A stretch of 64,000 nt of DNA, taken from positions 1-64,000 of IMG/VR virus record IMGVR_UViG_3300032242_002232; one strand, written 5' to 3'. The translations under genes were made by a program, and so were the position numbers. The stretch is from a virus. Below the pieces are notes generated by a model, which was not told the DNA's origin, made no database searches, and saw only the letters and a list, made by a program, of their open reading frames with translations. This document shows positions 41,000-48,165 of the stretch, piece by piece (the first letter of the stretch is position 1; every line of letters begins with the position of its first letter).

Positions 41000-41015
41000 T
41001 GTTTCACGTGGAACA
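41000..41015. other. parS-like ParB-binding site
   Basis: The 16 bases TGTTTCACGTGGAACA are the reverse complement of TGTTCCACGTGAAACA, a well-known chromosomal parS sequence (consensus TGTTNCACGTGAAACA). The site is intergenic between minus-strand genes, in a 252-base gap that also holds an imperfect hairpin near 41051-41088. No ParA or ParB gene is in the window. Host ParB would be expected to bind it. Confidence 0.75.
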
Positions 41016-41124
41016 TAGCCTATGGCAAACTACCTGATAAGAGCAGTCCGCCCCCTCTCCAGAGCTGGTTATATAGATGGAGAGAGGGCAGACCGCTTGA
41101 GCAGTGGCTTTTATTTCCTGCCGA

Positions 41125-41679
41125 TTAGATAATGGCGCTAATCAACGCTTGGACTGCACGGAGTTGAGCCTTCTCAACATCCGAGATGTCCTGACCTAGA
41201 ATTGCCTCAAGTGATGACTTGAAAGCGGGTGTTGTCTCTCCAAGAGAAGCCTTAGAAGCCTTGAGAGCCTCTGACTGAGCCTTCTTAGCAAGAGCAACCT
41301 CAGCAGCGCGTGAGGCTAGAACCTCTGCTGCATCAGCCTTACCGAGTTGAGCCTTGATTTCCTCCCAATGAATTGAGGTGAAAGCGGCAACAACATCAGC
41401 GTCAATGCCCTGAGCAATAAGAGCACCGAGATAGACAGGTCGTTGGAAGCCATTGGTGAGGAACTTCTTATCAACAGACTCAGCGTCTGTCTTGTCCCCA
41501 CGATTAGTCATGGCTTCAACTACCTGAACACGGACATCGCTCAGGATAGAGTCGGGTGTATCCCCACCCATAATGGCGTCCGCAACTGCACGGCGAACCT
41601 CAGGGGCAGAGAGATTAGCATTACCAGCGTCAAAGACGCGGGTTGCTACTGATACACGGGTATCTGTCATTGTAGACAT
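41125..41679 (-). CDS. Unknown alanine-rich helical protein
   Basis: Product of 184 residues, mostly helical, with Ala-rich repeats (AAEVLASRAAEVALAKKAQ) and an N-terminal VRRAVADAIMGG segment. ATG 41679 is preceded by AGAAGG; a longer frame to 41802 is unlikely. It is first in a minus-strand unit with an operator-like palindrome upstream. No family recognised. Confidence 0.6.
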   Translation of the reverse strand: MSTMTDTRVSVATRVFDAGNANLSAPEVRRAVADAIMGGDTPDSILSDVRVQVVEAMTNRGDKTDAESVDKKFLTNGFQRPVYLGALIAQGIDADVVAAFTSIHWEEIKAQLGKADAAEVLASRAAEVALAKKAQSEALKASKASLGETTPAFKSSLEAILGQDISDVEKAQLRAVQALISAII

Positions 41680-42187
41680 AGTATTACCTTCTAGGAGTAG
41701 GGGTATCCATACACGGTGTATGCGATAGAGCCTACGCCCGTGTGCTGTGTGGAATCGAACAGGTAAAGGGAATACCCCCCATAAGGGCACATGGCTAGTC
41801 ACCAGACCAGCACGAAGGCAGGATAGAACGCGAGCACACTTGGTAATTTATGGAATAAAAAAACCACAGCGATAACGATTGCCAGAAAATAGGCATAGTT
41901 ATCCTGTGGAGTGTGCGGGCTACATCATCAACCGCGTTCACATATATTCTATTCTTGTTACCATCTTGTCTTTTATGCCCCCTATGGGTTAAATGTGACT
42001 TATGTAACTTATCGCCAGGTGAGACAGGCAACCATGACTATGATTTGTGGGGCAGTGGCCTAAAAATTTTCAAGGTCGGGGGAATTTCAGGCAGTGGCTA
42101 GGAATAAATTCGCTGGGGAAGGTGTTATTGTTAGCTGTCCTGCCCGATCGGGGGGATAAAACAACTTCTCGTCTAAGGAGAGAAAGA
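41680..42187. promoter_or_regulatory. 508-bp divergent intergenic region with palindrome
   Basis: This gap separates the minus-strand accessory region from plus-strand genes and should hold promoters for both directions. CATACAC-G-GTGTATG at 41708-41722 is a perfect 15-bp palindrome 29 bases upstream of the minus-strand start and could be an operator. A GC-rich stretch with GGGGGGATAA follows near 42152. No open frame here looks like a real gene. Confidence 0.45.
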
Positions 42188-42619
42188 ATGCATACTCATG
42201 TCTACACACCAACACCTAATCTCAACTCTATTTATCCTGGGATCAATCGCTGGGCTATTGGATTTGATCCTCTATTTCAAACGCTGGGGCAAATTTCTCA
42301 AGCTAAAGATACGTATCCGCCATATAACGTCCGTAAAGACGGGGAAAACTACATCCTAGAGATGGCTGTGGCCGGTTTTGCCAAGGATGAGCTATCAGTT
42401 ACAGTCAAGGAGCAGACTCTTACTGTCAAAGGCTCTAAGGAGGACTCAGAGGCTGAATACCTACATCAGGGAATCAGTGCTCGTGACTTCTATCGTGACT
42501 TTGCTTTGGCTGAATACGTCTCTGTCAAGTCAGCAAAGATAGTTGACGGGCTGCTGACAATCGTTCTTCTTCAAGAGTTGCCAGAGGAGAAGAAGGAAAA
42601 GATCATCACTATCAAGTGA
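42188..42619 (+). CDS. Hsp20-family small heat-shock protein
   Basis: A 143-residue alpha-crystallin domain protein. It has the expected YPPYNVRKDGENYILEMA strand, the AGFAKDELSVTV and LTVKGSKE motifs, and FYRDFALAEYV near the end with a short charged tail in place of the usual IxI motif. AAGGAG precedes ATG 42188. Small heat-shock proteins are known from T4-like and marine phages and protect folding of virion proteins. Confidence 0.85.
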   Translation: MHTHVYTPTPNLNSIYPGINRWAIGFDPLFQTLGQISQAKDTYPPYNVRKDGENYILEMAVAGFAKDELSVTVKEQTLTVKGSKEDSEAEYLHQGISARDFYRDFALAEYVSVKSAKIVDGLLTIVLLQELPEEKKEKIITIK

Positions 42620-42631
42620 TATGCTTCGGTA

Positions 42632-42757
42632 ATGACTGAACTTACTAATGTAGAGGGCACTATCAAGGTTTGCAGGGTCTGTAGCCCAACAGCTAAGACG
42701 CCTTGTCAGCTAGCGGCCACAATTTGTCCGTATAGAGACATTAATACTCTAGCTTAA
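42632..42757 (+). CDS. Small Cys-rich protein
   Basis: A 41-residue product with CRVC near residue 14 and two further Cys (TPCQLAATICP). It lies 12 bases after the Hsp20 stop and 11 bases before the tRNA, without a strong ribosome site. Function unknown; it could be a zinc-binding microprotein. Confidence 0.4.
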   Translation: MTELTNVEGTIKVCRVCSPTAKTPCQLAATICPYRDINTLA

Positions 42758-42767
42758 GTCATTACCT

Positions 42768-42838
42768 TCCCAGATCGTCTAATGGCAGGACGGGTGCCTC
42801 TGGAGCATCTAATCGTGGTTCGAGTCCATGTCTGGGAG
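42768..42838 (+). tRNA. tRNA-Gln (anticodon CTG)
   Basis: A complete cloverleaf of 71 bases. Acceptor TCCCAGA pairs with TCTGGGA, the anticodon stem GGTGC/GCATC holds CTCTGGA (CTG), and the T arm has GTGG-TTCGAGT-CCAT. The 3' CCA is not encoded. The gene is followed by an HNH endonuclease, a common arrangement for mobile or inserted segments. Confidence 0.88.
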
Positions 42839-42877
42839 CAAGTTGCGATACAAAATAGTTAATGTTAGGATTTCTTC

Positions 42878-43327
42878 ATGGCTAAACTTAATTACAACGT
42901 ACTTACAGAATCTAACCTTACTGAGGCCTTTTGGTCTAAAATTGAGAAGACAGACAGCTGCTGGTTTTGGAGAGGTCGTCTTGATGATGGATATGGAAGA
43001 GCTCCCCTAGTAAAAGGAAGCCCCTCTCTCTATGGCGTCCATAGAGCTATGTTTGCTATCTTCAACGAACCCACTAAACCTGGTCTGGTAGTAGATCACA
43101 TCTGTAGACAACGCGCCTGTTGCAACCCCGCCCATCTACGCCAAGTCACCATCTCAGAAAATACCAAAGGCCATATACCCAACTCATTCAAAGATATCTG
43201 CCCCAATGGCCATTTCCTCTCTGGAGATGATGCTGAGGTCTATTACAGCATGCGTAAGCCCCGCCATGGAGATGCTGAGGTCTTGCACCTTGTCTGCTCC
43301 ATATGTAACTATCCTCAAGTAGCATAG
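42878..43327 (+). CDS. HNH endonuclease
   Basis: Product of 149 residues. The HNH core VVDHICRQRACCNPAHLR has His74, Asn83 and His86, and the upstream WFWRGRLDDGYGRAP helix and downstream NTKGH are typical of HNH_3-type homing nucleases. A C-terminal CPNGH and CSIC add a possible zinc site. It lies 39 bases after tRNA-Gln and may be a homing enzyme or a packaging-related nuclease. Confidence 0.82.
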   Translation: MAKLNYNVLTESNLTEAFWSKIEKTDSCWFWRGRLDDGYGRAPLVKGSPSLYGVHRAMFAIFNEPTKPGLVVDHICRQRACCNPAHLRQVTISENTKGHIPNSFKDICPNGHFLSGDDAEVYYSMRKPRHGDAEVLHLVCSICNYPQVA

Positions 43328-43362
43328 ATGTAAGTACCAAAATCCCCGCGAAAGGTGGCTCC

Positions 43363-43524
43363 ATGCCAAATTATGATTACAAGTGCAGCAGCTGTGGGAT
43401 GACAAGAGAGATCTACCGAGAATTTGGTGAGGACTCTGTACCGACATGTTGTCAGAGCTCTATGGACCGAGTGTGGTCTGCGACACCTACGATCTTCCGT
43501 GGCGGTGGGTGGGGAGGACAATAA
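43363..43524 (+). CDS. FmdB-like zinc-ribbon protein
   Basis: A 53-residue product. It begins MPNYDYKCSSCG and continues to PTCC, then VWSATPTIFRGGGWGG, the hallmark of FmdB-type regulatory proteins. AAAGGTGG stands just before the ATG. Function in phages is unknown; bacterial FmdB-like proteins are linked to transcriptional regulation. Confidence 0.75.
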   Translation: MPNYDYKCSSCGMTREIYREFGEDSVPTCCQSSMDRVWSATPTIFRGGGWGGQ

Positions 43525-43544
43525 AGTCCCCAACGTGCTAGGAT
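43515..43544 (+). promoter_or_regulatory. Possible promoter of the protease gene
   Basis: AGGACA at 43515-43520 and TGCTAGGAT with hexamer TAGGAT at 43539-43544 give an 18-base spacer, and the TG before the hexamer fits an extended -10. It is 27 bases upstream of GTG 43572. Similar TAnGAT elements occur upstream of other genes (for example near 14153 and 18685). Evidence is visual only. Confidence 0.3.
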
Positions 43545-43571
43545 ACTCTCAACAATAACGAGAGGGTATTT

Positions 43572-44138
43572 GTGACTACACTTGCCGCCATTCAAGGCGA
43601 TGGCTGGGCTGTAATTGGTTGCGATTCCCGCGCATCTGATGAGGATGGTCGTTATATGAATCTTGCAACATCAAAGATCATTGATAACTCCGGAGTATTG
43701 ATTGCTGTCTCTGGCGCATCCCGTGGTGGAAACATTGCACAGTTTGGTTGGAAACCACCAAAACCTCGTGTCACTGAAGATTTAGATCTTTTCATGACAA
43801 AAAAGTTTATTCCCTCCCTTCGTGAAGCTTTTATTAAATCTGGCTTTGAAGGTAAGGAAGATGGAGATGCCGCCTGGCACGACTCCAATCTTCTAGTATG
43901 TGTGCGCGGCGTCATCTACCCAATCTTTAATGATTATTCTTGGGACCGTGAAGCCCGCAATGTATACTATGCCGGATCTGGTGGAGACATCGCTCTCGGC
44001 GCTTTAGAAGTTCTTGACTACCAAAAGATTAAATCACCTGCGGCCGCCGAAAAAGCTTTGCGACGTTCCATTGAAGCAGCCATCAAACACGACATCTACT
44101 CTGGTGGAGAGATTCACACTTACGTCCAAGAGGCGTAA
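43572..44138 (+). CDS. Proteasome beta-like Ntn hydrolase
   Basis: Product of 188 residues. After removal of the initiator Met the protein would begin with Thr (TTLAAIQGDGWAVIGCDSRAS); counting that Thr as 1, Asp17 falls in CDSR and a Lys is at 34 (ATSKI), matching the Thr1-Asp17-Lys33 triad of 20S proteasome beta subunits within one residue. There is no propeptide. Actinobacteria carry proteasomes, so it may replace or modulate the host core, or act as a head-maturation protease. No separate prohead protease gene is seen in the window. Confidence 0.72.
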   Translation: MTTLAAIQGDGWAVIGCDSRASDEDGRYMNLATSKIIDNSGVLIAVSGASRGGNIAQFGWKPPKPRVTEDLDLFMTKKFIPSLREAFIKSGFEGKEDGDAAWHDSNLLVCVRGVIYPIFNDYSWDREARNVYYAGSGGDIALGALEVLDYQKIKSPAAAEKALRRSIEAAIKHDIYSGGEIHTYVQEA

Positions 44139-44196
44139 TCACAAAAGTCCCCGCGTTTCGACTAATATATTAAAGATAAACCTGAGACTATTAGCC

Positions 44197-44466
44197 ATGG
44201 CATTAGAAAAAGATCAACTCAAACACGACAAAAAAAGAAAACATCTTATAGTCGGAGGGGTTGTTGTTCCCACATTTAGTTTTTGGGGTGGTGGCTACTA
44301 CAATCAAAATGGGCTGACTATGGCTACACAGGGCGAAGAAGCCCACGAATCCGCTCAAACAGAAGCTTCAGAAAACGAGTCAGGAGAGACCAGTGCTACA
44401 ACATCAGGATCAGCCGCTGCTGGAGGAGACGCCTCAGCCGGTGGAGGAGCTGGGAGCGCGATGTGA
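44197..44466 (+). CDS. Small protein with Gly/Ala/Ser-rich tail
   Basis: Product of 89 residues. A basic start (KDQLKHDKKRKHL) is followed by a short hydrophobic stretch and a low-complexity tail (SETSATTSGSAAAGGDASAGGGAG). It overlaps the next gene in another frame by 74 bases. Function unknown; low-complexity tails are seen in virion proteins. Confidence 0.45.
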   Translation: MALEKDQLKHDKKRKHLIVGGVVVPTFSFWGGGYYNQNGLTMATQGEEAHESAQTEASENESGETSATTSGSAAAGGDASAGGGAGSAM

Positions 44467-44608
44467 CCGGTGCTCTGCTAGAGCGCTAGTCCTATGCACC
44501 CTTCCTGCGGGAAATCTATACTTCTGCATGCATCATTACAATGATTTCTCCCTTGTCCTTACAAAACAGGGCGCGGTTGCTAAACTTCTTACTTCTGATA
44601 ACAGTTAG
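44393..44608 (+). CDS. DUF7455-like actinobacterial zinc-ribbon protein
   Basis: Product of 71 residues with CDRC followed by LVLCTLPAGNLYFCMHHYNDF, the arrangement of the actinobacterial DUF7455 group (CxxC, then a strand, then C-x2-H). The start is GTG 44393 after CAGGAGA. The family is almost limited to actinobacteria and their phages, which supports the host guess. Function unknown. Confidence 0.65.
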   Translation: MLQHQDQPLLEETPQPVEELGARCDRCSARALVLCTLPAGNLYFCMHHYNDFSLVLTKQGAVAKLLTSDNS

Positions 44609-44617
44609 GACGTAGGG

Positions 44618-45244
44618 ATGCCGAATAACAATCCTGGCAACAACCGTTTAGGTTGGTCAGTAAACGCCGGTAACGGATCCGGTAGAGTAATGGGCGGCAT
44701 TTTTGGCGCAGCACTTGGTGCTCTTGGCGACGCTCGTCGTACACAACAGCGTCTCCATGAGTTTGATTACAAAGAAAATGCAAAGCGCGAAACATATATG
44801 CAGCGCAAAGCAGCTGATGCTGCAACTCACTCTATGCGTGTAAACACAAATGAGCAGAGTGTGCTTAAAATAGCGGACATTCATAAAGATAAACAAAATT
44901 TTAATTACAACGCATCCAACGGAAGCATTAACTATTCACAACCATCTGACTATGCTGATAAGATGCAAAAGATTGCTGAAACAAACCTTGCAGCACAGAA
45001 GCTACGTAATCAACCAAGGCCTGACGCTAAAGATGCGGAACCGGCTACTGGAACTAAAAAAGCTCGCTCAACTAAAAAAACAGAAGCAGCAGCTAATGCT
45101 GGGGATGCTTGGGCCGCACAGCCTGTTGCTTCTCGTACTACATCTAACATTACGCCTCCTGCAAGCAATGCAGCACCTAGAGTAAGAAAACCTCGCGCAC
45201 CTCGTGCACCTAAGAACCCTGGACAATCCGGAGGAATGCAATAA
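44618..45244 (+). CDS. Unknown basic protein, possibly virion-associated
   Basis: Product of 208 residues. The N-terminal part is Gly/Asn-rich with GGIFGAALGALGDARRTQQ, a possible amphipathic or membrane helix; the C-terminal third is Ala/Pro/Lys/Arg-rich (RVRKPRAPRAPKNPG) and disordered. It shares one base with the next gene. Function unknown. Confidence 0.6.
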   Translation: MPNNNPGNNRLGWSVNAGNGSGRVMGGIFGAALGALGDARRTQQRLHEFDYKENAKRETYMQRKAADAATHSMRVNTNEQSVLKIADIHKDKQNFNYNASNGSINYSQPSDYADKMQKIAETNLAAQKLRNQPRPDAKDAEPATGTKKARSTKKTEAAANAGDAWAAQPVASRTTSNITPPASNAAPRVRKPRAPRAPKNPGQSGGMQ

Positions 45245-46950
45245 TGGCAAATCGTGTAATGAAGCAAAAGGATGAAAAAGGAAAGAAGCAAGCTCGCGAT
45301 GCTAGTGAGGCACGTAAGTATGGTGTTAAAGATACAGCTTCTTATCGTAAAGAGATGCTTCATACCACTGAGCGTCCTAAGAAAAAAGACCGCGAAGCTC
45401 AAGACATTGAAGACTCGCAAAGCCGTGCTAAAGCCGTAGACTCTGTTGCCTCAAATAAAGCTAAGCTAAAGCCATTAGAAATTAAAGAAAGTGATCGTGA
45501 GCTTTCAAATAGTGCTGGGCATCAAGATGTAAAACCTGTTGTTAAAAAAACCGCTACTCGTATGCTTTCTGAGCGTGCTCTTGGAATGGGTATGGCACGT
45601 GTAGGTAAGAGTGGCGAAATTCAACCATTAGTTGGTAGAGAAGCACAAGTAGTTAAAAATGATCTTGCTGTAAATGATAAGCAGCTAACAAAAGAAGCTA
45701 ATAAGCGTGCCGCAGCTCGTGATGAAAAAGTCTCTAAAGTAGACAGAACCCCAGAGCAAAAACAAGCTCGTTTAAATATGTTAGCGGGATCCGCAGAAAA
45801 GAAAAAAGCAGCAGCAGCAGCTAAACCTGTAGGTAGCCTTCCAGAGGCGCAAACAGATCGCCCATCAACCAGGCCACTTACAGTTAAACAAGTTAACGGC
45901 AAAAGAATTGTTACCGGTGGAGCGCAAATAATTCCTGGTGAAGGTAATGCGGGTATTCTTAATCCTGGAAATGTGGCCCGTACCGCTGGTACTGTATCCC
46001 AGGGTAAACGTCGACGCATTGAGCGTAAAGCTGCATATAACGCAAAAAAATCTGGAGCTACTAAGGGTTACACCGAGGCATCTAAGTTTGGTTCTAGAAC
46101 TTCTGAAGCAATCAATGCAAAAAATGAAGCAACTAGCATTAAGCTTGATACAAGTGCACGTACTCGTGCCGCAAGAAAAGATGCTAACAAAGAAGCACTT
46201 AAAAACAGCATTCTTAAAAAAGCAGAGAAAATGCCAGAAGGCGCAGCAAAATCTGCAGCAATTCGTTCTGGTGAATCTATTATTCAACCACCAAAGGTTA
46301 ACGGTAAGCGTGGGGGCATGACTGAGGTCAGCTCACGTCCTGATGAAAGAGATATTACAAAGGTTAATACTCGTCCTCGTCCAGTAGGTCAGGGCAGATT
46401 AACTGATGTAGTTGATTCAATGGGTGAAAAGCGTGATGCTCACGGTAAGTCTACGGGAGAAAAAGAACGCCTAAAGATGAGCCAACAAGGCGAAGTTAGC
46501 GTTCAACCAGCTAAAGCTAAAGCAACTCCTCTTGGCGTACTTGCAAGCCATGAAGATCGACTACACAGAATTACAAAAGACTTTCAAGTGCCTGCTGGAA
46601 ATAAAAGCCACGATATCGAGCCTGTACATCTTCGCAGCTATTTAAAGTCTAAAGCGGAATCTTCTGGAGTTCGTTATAACGAACAAGATATGGTTGGTGC
46701 TGTATTTCACGCTAAACATAATAGTCCTGAAAAATATGCGTCTATCCATAAAGAAGCTCTTGCTCATAGAACTAAACGTATTGGTCAGATGACAGAGCAG
46801 CGCGAAACTGCTGCTGCAAAGGCTAAGCAGACACGTGCTATGACAGCGGCTGATCGTGGAGGTAAGCGTCAAGCCTCTAAGGCAAAGCGCGTTGTATCTA
46901 ACGTTCAAAACCGCTTTACAGAGGTGCCTAATGGCGGCAAGGAAGCGTAA
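45244..46950 (+). CDS. Large basic protein, unknown
   Basis: Product of 568 residues, very rich in Lys, Arg, Ala and Glu, largely hydrophilic with low-complexity stretches (KGKKQARDASEARKYG, ARTRAARKDANKEALK). There is a more ordered segment near residues 430-500 (HDIEPVHLRSYLKSKAESS). It could bind DNA in the capsid or serve as an internal virion protein. No homologous motif recognised. Confidence 0.55.
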   Translation: MANRVMKQKDEKGKKQARDASEARKYGVKDTASYRKEMLHTTERPKKKDREAQDIEDSQSRAKAVDSVASNKAKLKPLEIKESDRELSNSAGHQDVKPVVKKTATRMLSERALGMGMARVGKSGEIQPLVGREAQVVKNDLAVNDKQLTKEANKRAAARDEKVSKVDRTPEQKQARLNMLAGSAEKKKAAAAAKPVGSLPEAQTDRPSTRPLTVKQVNGKRIVTGGAQIIPGEGNAGILNPGNVARTAGTVSQGKRRRIERKAAYNAKKSGATKGYTEASKFGSRTSEAINAKNEATSIKLDTSARTRAARKDANKEALKNSILKKAEKMPEGAAKSAAIRSGESIIQPPKVNGKRGGMTEVSSRPDERDITKVNTRPRPVGQGRLTDVVDSMGEKRDAHGKSTGEKERLKMSQQGEVSVQPAKAKATPLGVLASHEDRLHRITKDFQVPAGNKSHDIEPVHLRSYLKSKAESSGVRYNEQDMVGAVFHAKHNSPEKYASIHKEALAHRTKRIGQMTEQRETAAAKAKQTRAMTAADRGGKRQASKAKRVVSNVQNRFTEVPNGGKEA

Positions 46951-47218
46951 CCAGCGCCCTGCAGCTGGTGAGCTAGCCAAGAAAACAACAAACCTTGGTG
47001 ATGTTAAATGGCATAAGGACGAGCAAAAGCATAGCTGGACCTGCGATAACTGTGGGGAAACCATAAAAGCTGACCCATCTATGCACAATAGCCGCCTTAA
47101 TCTAAGTCAGTTTGCAAAAGAAAATCACACAAACGTTATCTGGGGCAAAGCAATGGACCATGTTCGTAGAAACTGTGGGCCAGAGCCACGTCCCGCACCT
47201 AGAAAAGATCTTGACTAA
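46931..47218 (+). CDS. Zinc-binding small protein
   Basis: Product of 95 residues. CDNC near residue 38 plus later His and Cys (MDHVRRNCG) give a possible zinc site. It is basic at the start (AARKRNQRPA) and overlaps both neighbours. Function unknown. Confidence 0.6.
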   Translation: MAARKRNQRPAAGELAKKTTNLGDVKWHKDEQKHSWTCDNCGETIKADPSMHNSRLNLSQFAKENHTNVIWGKAMDHVRRNCGPEPRPAPRKDLD

Positions 47219-47520
47219 TGGCAACTAAAAAGAAAGCCGTTGCTGGTGGGAAAGTCTACAAAGGGTCTGCTCAAAATGGTGGTCGTGAGATTGTTGTCAA
47301 ACACTATAAAAAAGACGGTAAGTGGCATACCACCTCTACCAATGCTGCTCGTGAGCAGTATGAAAAAGAACACGGCAAAATTAAGTCTAAAAATAAGACT
47401 GTAGACCATAAGAATAACAAGCACAGCGATAATAAGAGTAGTAACCTACAGATATTGGATAAAGGCGCTAATACCGCCAAAGAGAACAAACGACGAGCTG
47501 GTAAGAAGGGTACGAAGTGA
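47218..47520 (+). CDS. Small HNH-like basic protein
   Basis: Product of 100 residues. A segment TVDHKNNKHSDNKSSNLQIL, with TAKENK after it, resembles the core of HNH_3-type nucleases (D-H ... N ... N-L-Q). Lysine-rich throughout. It may be a nuclease or a DNA-binding protein. It overlaps both neighbours. Confidence 0.5.
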   Translation: MATKKKAVAGGKVYKGSAQNGGREIVVKHYKKDGKWHTTSTNAAREQYEKEHGKIKSKNKTVDHKNNKHSDNKSSNLQILDKGANTAKENKRRAGKKGTK

Positions 47521-47669
47521 ATACTAATCCTTCCTCTAATGTGCGTAAGCGCGATGATGATATTCCAGAAAATGGGGATTGGGCAGCTCTAGAAGCTCAG
47601 GCTCGTAAAGATATGAAGGCAAGTAAAGATTCTATTGAAAGACGTAGAACAACTGATGAGGAATACTAA
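47517..47669 (+). CDS. Small charged protein
   Basis: A 50-residue product starting at GTG 47517 that overlaps the previous stop, ending in an overlap with the next ATG. It is polar with a helical centre (DWAALEAQARKDMKASKDS). Function unknown. Confidence 0.5.
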   Translation: MNTNPSSNVRKRDDDIPENGDWAALEAQARKDMKASKDSIERRRTTDEEY

Positions 47670-47836
47670 TGGCTAAGAAAAAAGAAGTTTGGGATACTCC
47701 GGATCCAAAGAAAAAAAGCAAACCTTTATCTTCAAAGAAGAAATCTGCAGCTAAAGCACGCGCTAAAGCAGCGGGCCGCCCTTACCCTAATCTTATTGAC
47801 AACATGGCGGCTGCTAAAAAGAAGAAGGCCAAGTAA
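47669..47836 (+). CDS. Small lysine-rich protein
   Basis: A 55-residue product with Lys/Ala-rich sequence (KKKSAAKARAKAAGRPYPNL) and a basic end. Its start and stop overlap neighbours (TAATG on both sides). Likely nucleic-acid binding or virion-associated. Function unknown. Confidence 0.5.
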   Translation: MAKKKEVWDTPDPKKKSKPLSSKKKSAAKARAKAAGRPYPNLIDNMAAAKKKKAK

Positions 47837-48099
47837 TGCCTAAAACTGCTGCTTGGACTCGCAAAGAAGGCAAGAACCCTAATGGTGGGTTAAATGCTAA
47901 AGGACGCGCATCAGCTAAAGCTGAAGGCCATAATTTAAAACCCCCTGTAAAAAAAGCTGAGGCTGCTAAGTCAAAGAAGTCTGCTGCTCGTCGTAAGTCT
48001 TATTGTGCCAGATCTGCCGGCCAAGCTAAGATGTTTCCAAAGGCCGCTAAAGACCCAAATAGCCGCTTAAATAAAGCAAGACGTGCTTGGGATTGCTAG
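47836..48099 (+). CDS. DUF6321-like phage protein
   Basis: Product of 87 residues that begins MPKTAAWTRKEGKNPNGGLN and ends with KDPNSRLNKARRAWDC, the layout of a small family seen in many phages (KSYCARS core). It is basic and ends with Cys. It may be a virion or packaging accessory protein. Function unknown. Confidence 0.65.
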   Translation: MPKTAAWTRKEGKNPNGGLNAKGRASAKAEGHNLKPPVKKAEAAKSKKSAARRKSYCARSAGQAKMFPKAAKDPNSRLNKARRAWDC

Positions 48100-48165
48100 A
48101 TAAACTTATCTGGTCCCTACGCGCATGGGATTGTTAAACCCCCCTCTATATAGAAAAGGTAAATA

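Noticed and set aside
41735-41765. TTCGATT loop on the minus strand as a tRNA T arm
   Set aside because: The flanking bases do not pair as a T stem and no acceptor stem exists.
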